A stretch of 64,000 nucleotides of DNA from Pacificimonas flava (lineage in GTDB: Bacteria; Pseudomonadota; Alphaproteobacteria; Sphingomonadales; Sphingomonadaceae), in NCBI RefSeq assembly GCF_000342165.1, contig NZ_AMRV01000001.1, positions 310,001-374,000 on the forward strand, written 5' to 3'. How positions within the stretch are numbered: position 1 is the stretch's first letter; each line of letters begins with the position of its first letter. The notes under the pieces were generated by a model. The model was not told the origin of the DNA and did no database searches. It saw only the letters and a program-made list of their open reading frames with translations. A program made the translations under genes and the position numbers. This document shows positions 57,190 through 64,000 of this stretch, piece after piece.

Positions 57190-58194
57190 ATGCGGCGGCG
57201 TCCCGTTCCTTTGGCCCTGGCGGCCCTTGTCGTGCTGGTCGCCGCCGCTTCGCTCGTCGGCGTGCGGCAGGCCGCCCGTAATGCCTATGGTTCCGCTGCC
57301 CCGGCGACGGGGGAAGACGGGCGCTACGGCTTGTCGACGGTCGGCCTCAGCTATCCCTTCGCCGCCGCCATCGCCAAGGGCTTCTCCGACGCCGCGGCAC
57401 GTGCAGGCGCCTCTACCATTATTCTCGATGCGCAGGGCAGCGTGCAGAAGCAGGCGAACGACATCGACGATTTGCTCGCGCAGCGGGTCGACGGTGTCGC
57501 GGTCATGCCGCTGGATTCCATCGTCGCGCAGGGGTGGGTCAAGCGGGCAGGCGCGGCCGGCATTCCCATGGCTGCCGTTGCGGCGCTGGTCGGGGACCCG
57601 GCGACCCGCGCCGTGGACGACGTGTATCCCGGCCTTGTCGCGCTGGCCTCGCAGGACGAGGTCGCAGCCGGGCGCCGAGCGGGCGAACTTGCGGCATCAC
57701 TCCTTCCCGCGGGCGGGTCGGCGCGCATCGCGATCGTAGAAGGCGCCGCCGGATTTCCGGAGGTCGAGCAGCGGGCACGTGGCTTTCGCGCCGCCCTTGA
57801 CGAGGCCGGATTGGAATACCGGATCGTCGCGTCCCAGCCCGGCAACTGGACATCCGAGGGCGGTGAGGCGGCATGCCAGAACATCCTTGCGGCACAGCCG
57901 GGTATCGACCTGTTCTTCAACGAGGCGGACGACATGGTGATCGGCTGCGCGCGCGCCGTTCGGGCAGCGGGCTCGGACGCCAAGCTGATCGGCGTGGGCG
58001 GCTCGAAACTGGCCGTCGCGTCCATCAAGGCAGGCGCAGTCGACGGCACCGTGTGCTTCAAGCCGGAGGCGCTCGGCGCGCTGGCATTCGACTCCCTTCA
58101 CGGCGGGGGCGAGGCCGGCGGCGACCGCTTCCGTACCTACCCCATCCCCGCCGTGACGCAGGCAAATGTCGATGATTGCGTGGGACAATGGTAA
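57190..58194 (+). CDS. ABC sugar importer, periplasmic binding protein (RbsB-like)
   Basis: A 334-residue type 1 periplasmic binding protein with a signal or anchor segment at residues 8-25. Lobes include YGLSTVGLSYPFAAAIAKGF, VDGVAVMPLDSIVAQG, FPEVEQRARGFRAAL and IDLFFNEADDMVIGCARAV, typical of ribose/rhamnose/xylose binding proteins. It starts three bases after the MaoC gene and overlaps the ATPase start by seven bases, completing a CUT2 importer. Rhamnose or another pentose/deoxyhexose is a plausible ligand. It is the only binding protein of the three in this cluster with an export signal. Confidence 0.9.
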   Translation: MRRRPVPLALAALVVLVAAASLVGVRQAARNAYGSAAPATGEDGRYGLSTVGLSYPFAAAIAKGFSDAAARAGASTIILDAQGSVQKQANDIDDLLAQRVDGVAVMPLDSIVAQGWVKRAGAAGIPMAAVAALVGDPATRAVDDVYPGLVALASQDEVAAGRRAGELAASLLPAGGSARIAIVEGAAGFPEVEQRARGFRAALDEAGLEYRIVASQPGNWTSEGGEAACQNILAAQPGIDLFFNEADDMVIGCARAVRAAGSDAKLIGVGGSKLAVASIKAGAVDGTVCFKPEALGALAFDSLHGGGEAGGDRFRTYPIPAVTQANVDDCVGQW

Positions 58195-59705
58195 GGGACG
58201 TGCCCCTCCTAGCCCTGAGCGGTGTCACGAAAACCTTCCCGAACGGAACGGTCGCGTTGGCCGGCGTAGACCTGACCATACAGCCCGGCCGCGTGCACGG
58301 GCTGCTCGGCGCGAACGGCGCGGGCAAATCCACCCTGATCAAGATCCTGTCCGGCGCGCTTGCGCCGACCGGCGGCGATATCCGCTGGCGGGGAGAGCGC
58401 GTGTCCTGGACACGGCCGCAGGCGCCGCGTGAAGCGGGGGTCGCAACGATCTACCAGCACATCCCCTTGGTCCCGACACTCACCGCGCTGGAGAATATCC
58501 TGCTCGATCAACGGGCCTTCCTGCGTCACCGGGCGGACGACAGGCAGCGGATCGGGGATGTCGTCGCTTCGCTCGGGCATCCGTTCGATCTTGACGATCT
58601 TGCCGGCGACCTTCCCATCGGCGCACGCCAGATGATCTCTATCGCACAGGCGCTGGCCGGCGGCGCGGACCTCGTCGTCATGGACGAACCAACCGCGTCC
58701 CTTGCGGGGGATGAGCGGCAGACGGTGTACGATACCATACGCCGCCTCGCACGGGAGGAGGGCAAGGCGATCCTGTTCGTCTCTCACTTTCTCGACGAGA
58801 TCATGGCGCTGACCGACGAGGTGACGATCCTTCGCGACGGTCGTGCCGTTCTGCATGCCGAGACCGCCGACCTCGACGAGGCGCGCATTGCCGAAACCAT
58901 TGCCGGGCGTGCGATAACGGCGCTGGGGCGGCGGAAGACGCGCAGCGAGCCCGGCCCGGTGCGCTTGGAGGTCGATGCGGTCGCGTCCCCCGGCAAGCTC
59001 GCGCCGACCTCCTTCACGCTGCGTCAGGGTGAAATCCTTGGTATCGCGGGCGTTCTGGGGTCCGGGCGCAGCGAACTGATGCACGCAATCTTCGGCGCGG
59101 ATGCCCATGCGACCGGTACGGTTCGCCTCGATGGCGCTGAAATAGGCCGTTACACCGACGAGGCTGTCGCCGCCGGTCTGGCATTGGTGCCGGAGGACCG
59201 GGCAGGGCAGGGCTTTGTGCCGCAGATGGACATCGCCCGGAATGTCGGCCTCGGCGTCATGGCCCAGTCGGGCGCGGGTGTGCGCCGCGTCGATGCTAAG
59301 GATGAGCGCCGCTGCGCGGAGAACGCGATCCGGCGCCTCGGCATAAAGACTCCGGGGCCGCATGCGCTCGTAACCGAACTTTCCGGCGGCAATGCGCAGA
59401 AGGTCGTCGTCGCGAAATGGCTGACCGACCGGACGCGCGTCCTCTTGCTCGACGAGCCAACGGCCGGCATCGATATCGGCGCCCGTACGGACATATTGCT
59501 GCTGGTTCGCGGCCTCGCTGACGAGGGACTGCCCGTCATCCTCGTCTCCTCGGAGTTCGAGGAACTGCTCGCCATCTGCGATCGAATCCTCGTCATGCGC
59601 GACGGGCGGGTGATCGGCGAGGCGGATCCGAACGAGACCAGCGAAACCGATTTGACCCTGATGGCCGGCGGCGGCGACCGCGCTCCGGCAGGAGCGCCTG
59701 CATGA
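58188..59705 (+). CDS. ABC sugar importer, double ATPase (RbsA-like)
   Basis: A 505-residue duplicated ATPase. The first half has Walker A GANGAGKST, and Walker B with DEPTAS. The second half has the degenerate Walker A GVLGSGRSE typical of RbsA/MglA proteins, with signature LSGGNAQKVVVAKWL and LLLDEPTAGIDIGAR. It energises the importer with the RbsB- and RbsC-like proteins on either side. The stop overlaps the permease start (ATGA). The start is the ATG at 58188, with a weak ribosome-binding site consistent with coupling. Confidence 0.95.
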   Translation: MVRDVPLLALSGVTKTFPNGTVALAGVDLTIQPGRVHGLLGANGAGKSTLIKILSGALAPTGGDIRWRGERVSWTRPQAPREAGVATIYQHIPLVPTLTALENILLDQRAFLRHRADDRQRIGDVVASLGHPFDLDDLAGDLPIGARQMISIAQALAGGADLVVMDEPTASLAGDERQTVYDTIRRLAREEGKAILFVSHFLDEIMALTDEVTILRDGRAVLHAETADLDEARIAETIAGRAITALGRRKTRSEPGPVRLEVDAVASPGKLAPTSFTLRQGEILGIAGVLGSGRSELMHAIFGADAHATGTVRLDGAEIGRYTDEAVAAGLALVPEDRAGQGFVPQMDIARNVGLGVMAQSGAGVRRVDAKDERRCAENAIRRLGIKTPGPHALVTELSGGNAQKVVVAKWLTDRTRVLLLDEPTAGIDIGARTDILLLVRGLADEGLPVILVSSEFEELLAICDRILVMRDGRVIGEADPNETSETDLTLMAGGGDRAPAGAPA

Positions 59706-60868
59706 CAAGGACGGACGATTTACCCCGCATCTTCGGCCTGCGGGAGGCGGGCGTCTATTACGCGCTTCTCATCCTGCTCTTCGCGCTGGCTGCGATCGCC
59801 TCGTCACGTGGCTTGCCGCCCTATCTCAGCGGCCAGAACCTCGGCAACATCGCCTATCAGGCATCGCTGATCGGCATCATGGGCGTCGCGATGACGGTGA
59901 TGTTGATCACTGGCGCCTTCGACCTGTCCGTCGCCTCGGTCGCTGCCCTGTCGGCAGCGGTGCTGGTGGGACTGGCGGGGTCCATTGGTTTCGTTCCTGC
60001 CGTTTTTGCAGCACTCTGTACGGCCGCGGCCATCGGCCTTCTGAACGGCGCCATCGTCCAGTTCGTCGGCATCAACGCCTTCATCGTCACGCTCGGCACG
60101 CTGACGGCCGTGCGCGGACTCGTGCTCGTCCTGACGGGCGGCCGCTCGCTGATGGTGGAGGATCCGGACGTGCTTGCGCAGATGCTGGCCTTCGAAAGCA
60201 CGCGTGTGCCGCTGTTCATTGCCGGCATTCTTCTCAGCGCTGTGCTGCTCGGAACCGCCGTGTGGAAGCGCCGCCCACTCATGGGAGCTGCGGGGCTGTG
60301 CATCGGCGCACTCATTCTTCTCGCCGGCCCCGGTTTCGCCGTTGCCGCGCCCGTCATCTACCTCGCAATCTTCACGCTGATCATGTGGGCGTTGCTCGGT
60401 TTCACGACCATCGGCCGGCGCCTCTATGCCGTCGGCGGCAATGCGGAGGCGGCGCGGCTGTCGGGCATCAACGTGCACGCCTACAAGCTGGGCGCGTTCG
60501 TCCTGTCGAGTGTGGCCGCCGGCTTCGCCGGAGTGCTCTTCGGCAGCCGTCTTGGCGCGATCAACCCGACCGCACTGCAGGGCGCGGAACTGACGGTCAT
60601 CGCGGCCGCCATTCTCGGCGGAACCTCGCTGTTCGGCGGCGCCGGCAGCGTCGTGAAGACTGTGATCGGAGCGTTGCTGCTCTTTACCCTCACCAATGGT
60701 TTCAACGTCCTCAATCTCGGCGCGAACTATCAGGGTCTGATCGAGGGGATCGTCGTCGTTGCGGCGGCGGCGATCTACACGGTCGGCGGCCAGCGCCGTG
60801 TCGGAAAACCGAAGAGGGCGGATACCGCGCCGGACGCGCCTCCCGTCAGCGAAGGAGCATCGGCATGA
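59702..60868 (+). CDS. ABC sugar importer, permease (RbsC-like)
   Basis: A 388-residue inner-membrane permease with about ten helices. GVAMTVMLITGAFDLSVASVAALSA and GINAFIVTLGTLTAVRGLV, TTIGRRLYAVGGNAEAARLSGI and ILGGTSLFGGAGSV are the hallmarks of CUT2 permeases. It follows the ATPase with a 4-base overlap and overlaps the next gene by four bases, so the importer is bound in one translation unit with a cytosolic binding protein. Confidence 0.95.
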   Translation: MTRTDDLPRIFGLREAGVYYALLILLFALAAIASSRGLPPYLSGQNLGNIAYQASLIGIMGVAMTVMLITGAFDLSVASVAALSAAVLVGLAGSIGFVPAVFAALCTAAAIGLLNGAIVQFVGINAFIVTLGTLTAVRGLVLVLTGGRSLMVEDPDVLAQMLAFESTRVPLFIAGILLSAVLLGTAVWKRRPLMGAAGLCIGALILLAGPGFAVAAPVIYLAIFTLIMWALLGFTTIGRRLYAVGGNAEAARLSGINVHAYKLGAFVLSSVAAGFAGVLFGSRLGAINPTALQGAELTVIAAAILGGTSLFGGAGSVVKTVIGALLLFTLTNGFNVLNLGANYQGLIEGIVVVAAAAIYTVGGQRRVGKPKRADTAPDAPPVSEGASA

Positions 60869-62058
60869 CGACCCAAACCCTCAGGATCGCCGTCCGCGAA
60901 TTCGAACCCTTCGCCAGCGCCATTCGAAAGCAGTTCGACGACTTTCTGGCATCGACCGGCATCGAAGCCGAGCTCGACGCGCGGATGATGGACCTGAACA
61001 CGTTGCACGATACCGCGATCAGCAAGGGCGGCCTTGCGTCCGGCGAGTGGGATATCGCCTTCATGGCCACCGACTGGCTGGCGGAGGCGCATGACGCGAA
61101 CCTGCTGGAGGATCTCGCCCCGCACATGGCGCGCGCGCCGATCCCGGATTTTCCGGACGGCTGGAGCCCGTCTCTCATGGAATTGCAGCGCTTTGCCGGT
61201 GGTTTCTGGGGCATGCCCTACCATGACGGTCCGGAATGTCTCATTTACCGCAAGGATCTTCTCGAAGCCGCGGGCCTGCCCGTGCCGCAAACATGGGAGG
61301 AGTTCCATGCGGCGGCACGCGCCCTGCATGCGCCGGACGAGGGACGCTTCGGAACGGTCCTGGCGCTTTATCCGGACGGGCATAACGGCTTCTACGACTT
61401 CTGCATTCACGTCTGGTCGCGGGGCGGCGAGGTGTTCGACGAGAAGGGCCGGCCGAGCCTTACGAGCCCTGAGGCCGTTGCCGCCCTGGATTTCCTCCGC
61501 TCGCTTGCTGGCGACGATAACGCCATGGCCCCCGGCGCGCGGGACCTCGACAGCGTCAAGTCCGGCCTCCTCTTCGCAGAGGGGAAGGTTGCAATGATGG
61601 CGAACTGGTTCGGCTTTGCCGCCTATGCCGACACGGCGCCGGATAGCCGGGTGAGGGGAAACGTGGACGTGGCGCCGCTCCCCGTCGGGCCGGGCGGACG
61701 CAGTGTGTCGCTGAACGTGTTCTGGGTTCTGGCAATGGGCAGCGGGTCGACGAACAAGACACTGGCCTGGAATTTCATGCGGCACTGCGCGTCCGCCCCA
61801 ATGGACCTGATTACCGCGCAAGAGGGGGCGATCGGCACGCGTAAATCCACTTGGGCCGATTCGGCCCTCAACGCCGACATCCCCTATTATCACCGCCTCG
61901 ACTGGCTGCACGAACATGCGCGGGAAATGCCGCTGACGCCAAAGCTCGCGGCGATCTCGCACATCGTCGACGACCTCATGACCGCTGCCGTGTCCGGCGA
62001 CCCGCCTTCAGCCGATCTCCTGAAAGAGGCACAGGCGCGGGTTGAGGCCGAACTGTGA
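60865..62058 (+). CDS. Substrate-binding-protein-like protein without signal peptide, 2
   Basis: A 397-residue MalE/UgpB-fold protein: EWDIAFMATDWLAEAHDANLLEDL, GFWGMPYHDGPECLIYRKDLLEAAG, TWEEFHAAARALHAP and GLLFAEGKVAMMANWFGFAA are classical for family 1 binding proteins. The N-terminus (MTTQTLRIAVREFEPFA) begins with the first beta-strand; there is no signal peptide or lipobox. Start is fixed by the ATGA overlap with the permease stop and GAAGGAG upstream. Probably cytoplasmic. It cannot be the classical partner of the CUT2 permease, whose own RbsB-like protein is encoded at 57190. Function unknown. Confidence 0.82.
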   Translation: MTTQTLRIAVREFEPFASAIRKQFDDFLASTGIEAELDARMMDLNTLHDTAISKGGLASGEWDIAFMATDWLAEAHDANLLEDLAPHMARAPIPDFPDGWSPSLMELQRFAGGFWGMPYHDGPECLIYRKDLLEAAGLPVPQTWEEFHAAARALHAPDEGRFGTVLALYPDGHNGFYDFCIHVWSRGGEVFDEKGRPSLTSPEAVAALDFLRSLAGDDNAMAPGARDLDSVKSGLLFAEGKVAMMANWFGFAAYADTAPDSRVRGNVDVAPLPVGPGGRSVSLNVFWVLAMGSGSTNKTLAWNFMRHCASAPMDLITAQEGAIGTRKSTWADSALNADIPYYHRLDWLHEHAREMPLTPKLAAISHIVDDLMTAAVSGDPPSADLLKEAQARVEAEL

Positions 62059-63110
62059 TAACGGATACGCTCGCCCAAACTTGGCCTTTACCCAGCGAAC
62101 CGCGCCCGATCGTGATCGTCGGCACCGGCGGCATCGTGAGGGACGCCCATCTGCCGGCATATCGAAAGGCCGGCTTTCAGGTGACCGGGATATACGACCC
62201 CGATCAGGACCGGGCGCGTTCGGTTGCGCGTGACTGGAATATCCCGGCCGTCTTCTCGACCCTGGAGGAAGCGGCCGCAGCCGACGCCGTGTTCGACGTT
62301 GCGGCTCCCCCGACCGCCCACCGAGACATCCTGAATGCACTGCCGCGCGGTGCGAGCGTGCTGCTGCAAAAGCCCATGGGTCTCGACCTCGCTGCGGCGA
62401 CGGCCATCCGGGACACGGTTCGTTCGCGCGAGATGACGGCGGCGGTCAATTTCCAGCTGCGCTATTCGCCGATGATGCTCGCACTCGCCGATGCCGTCCG
62501 TTCGGGCCGGCTTGGCACGCTGACGGAGATCGAAGTCCGCATAAATCTCGTCACGCCCTGGCACCTGTTTCCGCATCTGAAGACGAATCCGCGCGTCGAG
62601 ATCGTCTCCCATTCGATCCACTATCTCGATACGATCCGGGCGCTGGTCGGCGATCCCGCTTCGGCCTTCGCCCGCAGCTTCTCATATCCGGGAAGCGAAC
62701 TCAGCGACACGCGAACGTCCATGATCCTCGATTACGGGCCGACCCTGCGCGTTCTCCTGTCGATCAACCATCATCACGATTTCGGACGCCGATTTCAGGA
62801 TGCGGCGTTTCGCGTCGAGGGAACGGAGGGCGCCGCGCAGGCAAAGCTCGGCGTCCTTCTCGACTATCCGGCAGGCGAGCCCGACGAACTGTGGCTCGCG
62901 CCAAGGGGTGGGCCATGGGAACAGGTGGCGCTCTCCGGCGCGTGGTTCCCGGACGGCTTCATCGGTCCGATGGCGAACCTGCAGCGATACGCCTCCGGTG
63001 AGGATGATCGCCTCGCCACCAACGTCGAAGATGCCTGGCGCACAATGGCGCTGGTCGAGGCGCTTTACCAATCCAGCAAACAGGCCGCGACGCCGCTGCC
63101 GACCGAATAG
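62055..63110 (+). CDS. Gfo/Idh/MocA-family oxidoreductase
   Basis: A 351-residue NAD(P)-dependent oxidoreductase. The Rossmann start is PIVIVGTGGIVRDAHLPAYRKAGF, and the domain linker carries QKPMGLDL where most relatives have EKP. The catalytic-type histidine lies in EIVSHSIHYLD. Family members oxidise sugar hydroxyls, for example D-xylose, myo-inositol or L-rhamnose-type sugars. A GTG start overlaps the binding-protein stop (GTGA). It is a candidate for the otherwise missing sugar 1-dehydrogenase, which is speculative. Confidence 0.85.
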   Translation: MITDTLAQTWPLPSEPRPIVIVGTGGIVRDAHLPAYRKAGFQVTGIYDPDQDRARSVARDWNIPAVFSTLEEAAAADAVFDVAAPPTAHRDILNALPRGASVLLQKPMGLDLAAATAIRDTVRSREMTAAVNFQLRYSPMMLALADAVRSGRLGTLTEIEVRINLVTPWHLFPHLKTNPRVEIVSHSIHYLDTIRALVGDPASAFARSFSYPGSELSDTRTSMILDYGPTLRVLLSINHHHDFGRRFQDAAFRVEGTEGAAQAKLGVLLDYPAGEPDELWLAPRGGPWEQVALSGAWFPDGFIGPMANLQRYASGEDDRLATNVEDAWRTMALVEALYQSSKQAATPLPTE

Positions 63111-63127
63111 AGGGAAAAGGGACTGAC

Positions 63128-63856
63128 GTGACGGATCTGACGGGAAAGACGGCGCTGGTGACGGCCGCCGCGCAGGGGATCGGCCGGGCCGCGGCCAGTG
63201 CGCTGGCAAAGGCCGGGGCGCGCGTGATCGCCACCGACATCAACGCGGACGCACTGGCGGACCTGTCCGGGCCCGGCATAGAGGTAAAGCGGCTCGACGT
63301 GCTCGACCCGGAGGCGATCAGGGCCGGTGTTGCGGAGGCGGGAAGCATCGACATCCTCTTCAACTGTGCGGGCGTGGTCCATGGCGGCACGATCTTGGAG
63401 GCGAGCGACGAAGATCTCGATTTCGCCTACGCGCTCAACGTGAAGGCGATGGTACGTATGTGCCGTGCCGTGTTGCCGGCGATGATCGAGAGCGGGGATG
63501 GTGCCATCATCAACATGGCTTCGGTGGCATCCAGTGTGAAGGGCGTGCCGAACCGCTTCGTCTATGGCACCACAAAGGCGGCGGTCATCGGCCTGACCAA
63601 GGCGCTGGCGGCCGATCATGTCGGGCAGGGGGTGCGGTGCAACTGCATCTGTCCCGGCACGGTCGAAACCCCGTCGCTGAAGGAGCGTCTCTCCGAAAAG
63701 GGCGACTATGAGGAAAACCGCGCGGCCTTCGTCGCGCGCCAGCCCATTGGGCGTATCGGCAGGCCTGAGGAAATTGCAGATCTGGTCGTCTATCTGGCCG
63801 GGGCGACCTATACGACGGGGCAGATCCACAATATCGACGGAGGCTGGTCGATATGA
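63128..63856 (+). CDS. SDR dehydrogenase (BDH2 / 2-keto-3-deoxy-L-fuconate dehydrogenase-like)
   Basis: A 242-residue SDR. The NAD loop is TAAAQGIG, catalytic S-Y-K in NMASVASSVKG...FVYGTTKAAV. The C-terminal NCICPGTVETPSLKERLSEKG and GGWSI are characteristic of the DHRS6/BDH2-like subgroup, which includes 3-hydroxybutyrate dehydrogenases and 2-keto-3-deoxy-L-fuconate dehydrogenases. Here a sugar-acid role fits the context better. GTG start. The stop overlaps the next ATG by four bases (ATGA). Confidence 0.87.
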   Translation: MTDLTGKTALVTAAAQGIGRAAASALAKAGARVIATDINADALADLSGPGIEVKRLDVLDPEAIRAGVAEAGSIDILFNCAGVVHGGTILEASDEDLDFAYALNVKAMVRMCRAVLPAMIESGDGAIINMASVASSVKGVPNRFVYGTTKAAVIGLTKALAADHVGQGVRCNCICPGTVETPSLKERLSEKGDYEENRAAFVARQPIGRIGRPEEIADLVVYLAGATYTTGQIHNIDGGWSI

Positions 63857-64000
63857 GGCGGCTTCTGACAGCCCTGCTGCTCGCAGCAGCACCATGTGCG
63901 GCCATGGCCCAGACCGGCGCGGACACTGCCGCTGCGACCAGCGAGGAGCTTCCCGTCGAGTTCGAACGCCTCTGGCTCGGCTCCGCCTGGTATCCGGAAC
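63853..64000 (+). CDS. Second GH42-like beta-galactosidase, N-terminal fragment (cut by window edge)
   Basis: The first 49 codons encode a signal peptide (MRRLLTALLLAAAPCAAMAQ) and then RLWLGSAWYPE, matching the N-terminal FG(S/T)AWYPE strand of GH42 enzymes such as the one at 36938. Only the first strand is visible, so GH42 is probable, not proven. It is coupled to the SDR gene by a 4-base overlap, so the operon continues beyond the window. Confidence 0.65.
   Translation, partial: MRRLLTALLLAAAPCAAMAQTGADTAAATSEELPVEFERLWLGSAWYPE

Noticed and set aside
60262-62058. Extended upstream frame for the second cytosolic binding protein, which might have supplied a signal peptide
   Set aside because: The extra residues are the permease gene read in another frame and contain no hydrophobic signal. 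The ATG overlapping the permease stop, with GAAGGAG upstream, is clearly the start.

Overview
The window is a piece of a GC-rich alphaproteobacterial chromosome, most likely a member of the Sphingomonadales. This rests on the lptD-surA-pdxA order, the purM/purN block next to a DUF2066 protein, a PerM-like protein, an Hda-like protein, ppk, ppx, rnd and aspS, a Caulobacter/Sphingomonas-type TonB-dependent receptor, and an L-rhamnose route like the one described for Sphingomonas sp. SKA58. Genus cannot be fixed from sequence alone.

Bases 1-26500 are core genome. The left edge holds the start of pdxA, then surA and lptD (outer-membrane biogenesis, minus strand), divergent from pepA-holC and ndk. 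purM and a purN fused to a YjbR-like domain run on the minus strand. Divergent from them is a tightly overlapping plus-strand operon: DUF2066 protein, AI-2E/PerM-type membrane protein, Hda-like AAA+ protein, ppk1 and ppx. rnd and aspS are divergent. An EF-hand secreted protein, a lytic transglycosylase, dapA-smpB, a DUF2062 membrane protein, a sulfite-oxidase-like enzyme, a BCCT transporter and tRNA-Pro(TGG) follow.

Bases 26590-64000 are accessory and look like a carbohydrate-utilisation region centred on L-rhamnose and pentose-containing glycans. A secreted Ntn-hydrolase acylase is divergent from a TonB-dependent receptor. Downstream come a FadR-type GntR regulator, a xylonate-dehydratase-like IlvD/Edd enzyme and a beta-propeller glycosidase-like lipoprotein. 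Facing them is a nine-gene minus-strand operon: a ketoglutarate-semialdehyde-type dehydrogenase, L-rhamnonate dehydratase, a diketo-acid hydrolase (FAH fold), an SDR dehydrogenase, an amidohydrolase lactonase, RhaT, an SMP-30 lactonase, a GH42 beta-galactosidase and an SGNH hydrolase. Divergent from it are an AraD1-type FAH protein and a FucP-like transporter. A large GH106 alpha-L-rhamnosidase follows on the minus strand. Together these genes could take a rhamnose/galactose/pentose glycan from outer-membrane uptake, through periplasmic hydrolysis and inner-membrane import, to non-phosphorylative catabolism giving pyruvate, lactate and 2-oxoglutarate.

The most unusual part is 53142-63856. Two paralogous class III CoA-transferases are each accompanied by a substrate-binding-protein-like gene that lacks any signal peptide. 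With them are a MaoC-like dehydratase, a complete ribose-type (CUT2) ABC importer, a Gfo/Idh/MocA oxidoreductase and a BDH2/KDF-dehydrogenase-like SDR. One CoA-transferase/binding-protein pair is co-directional with the GH106 rhamnosidase. No function for this combination is known to me; a CoA-ester branch of sugar-acid catabolism with cytoplasmic binding proteins is my inference. The window ends inside a second GH42-like gene, so the cluster continues to the right.
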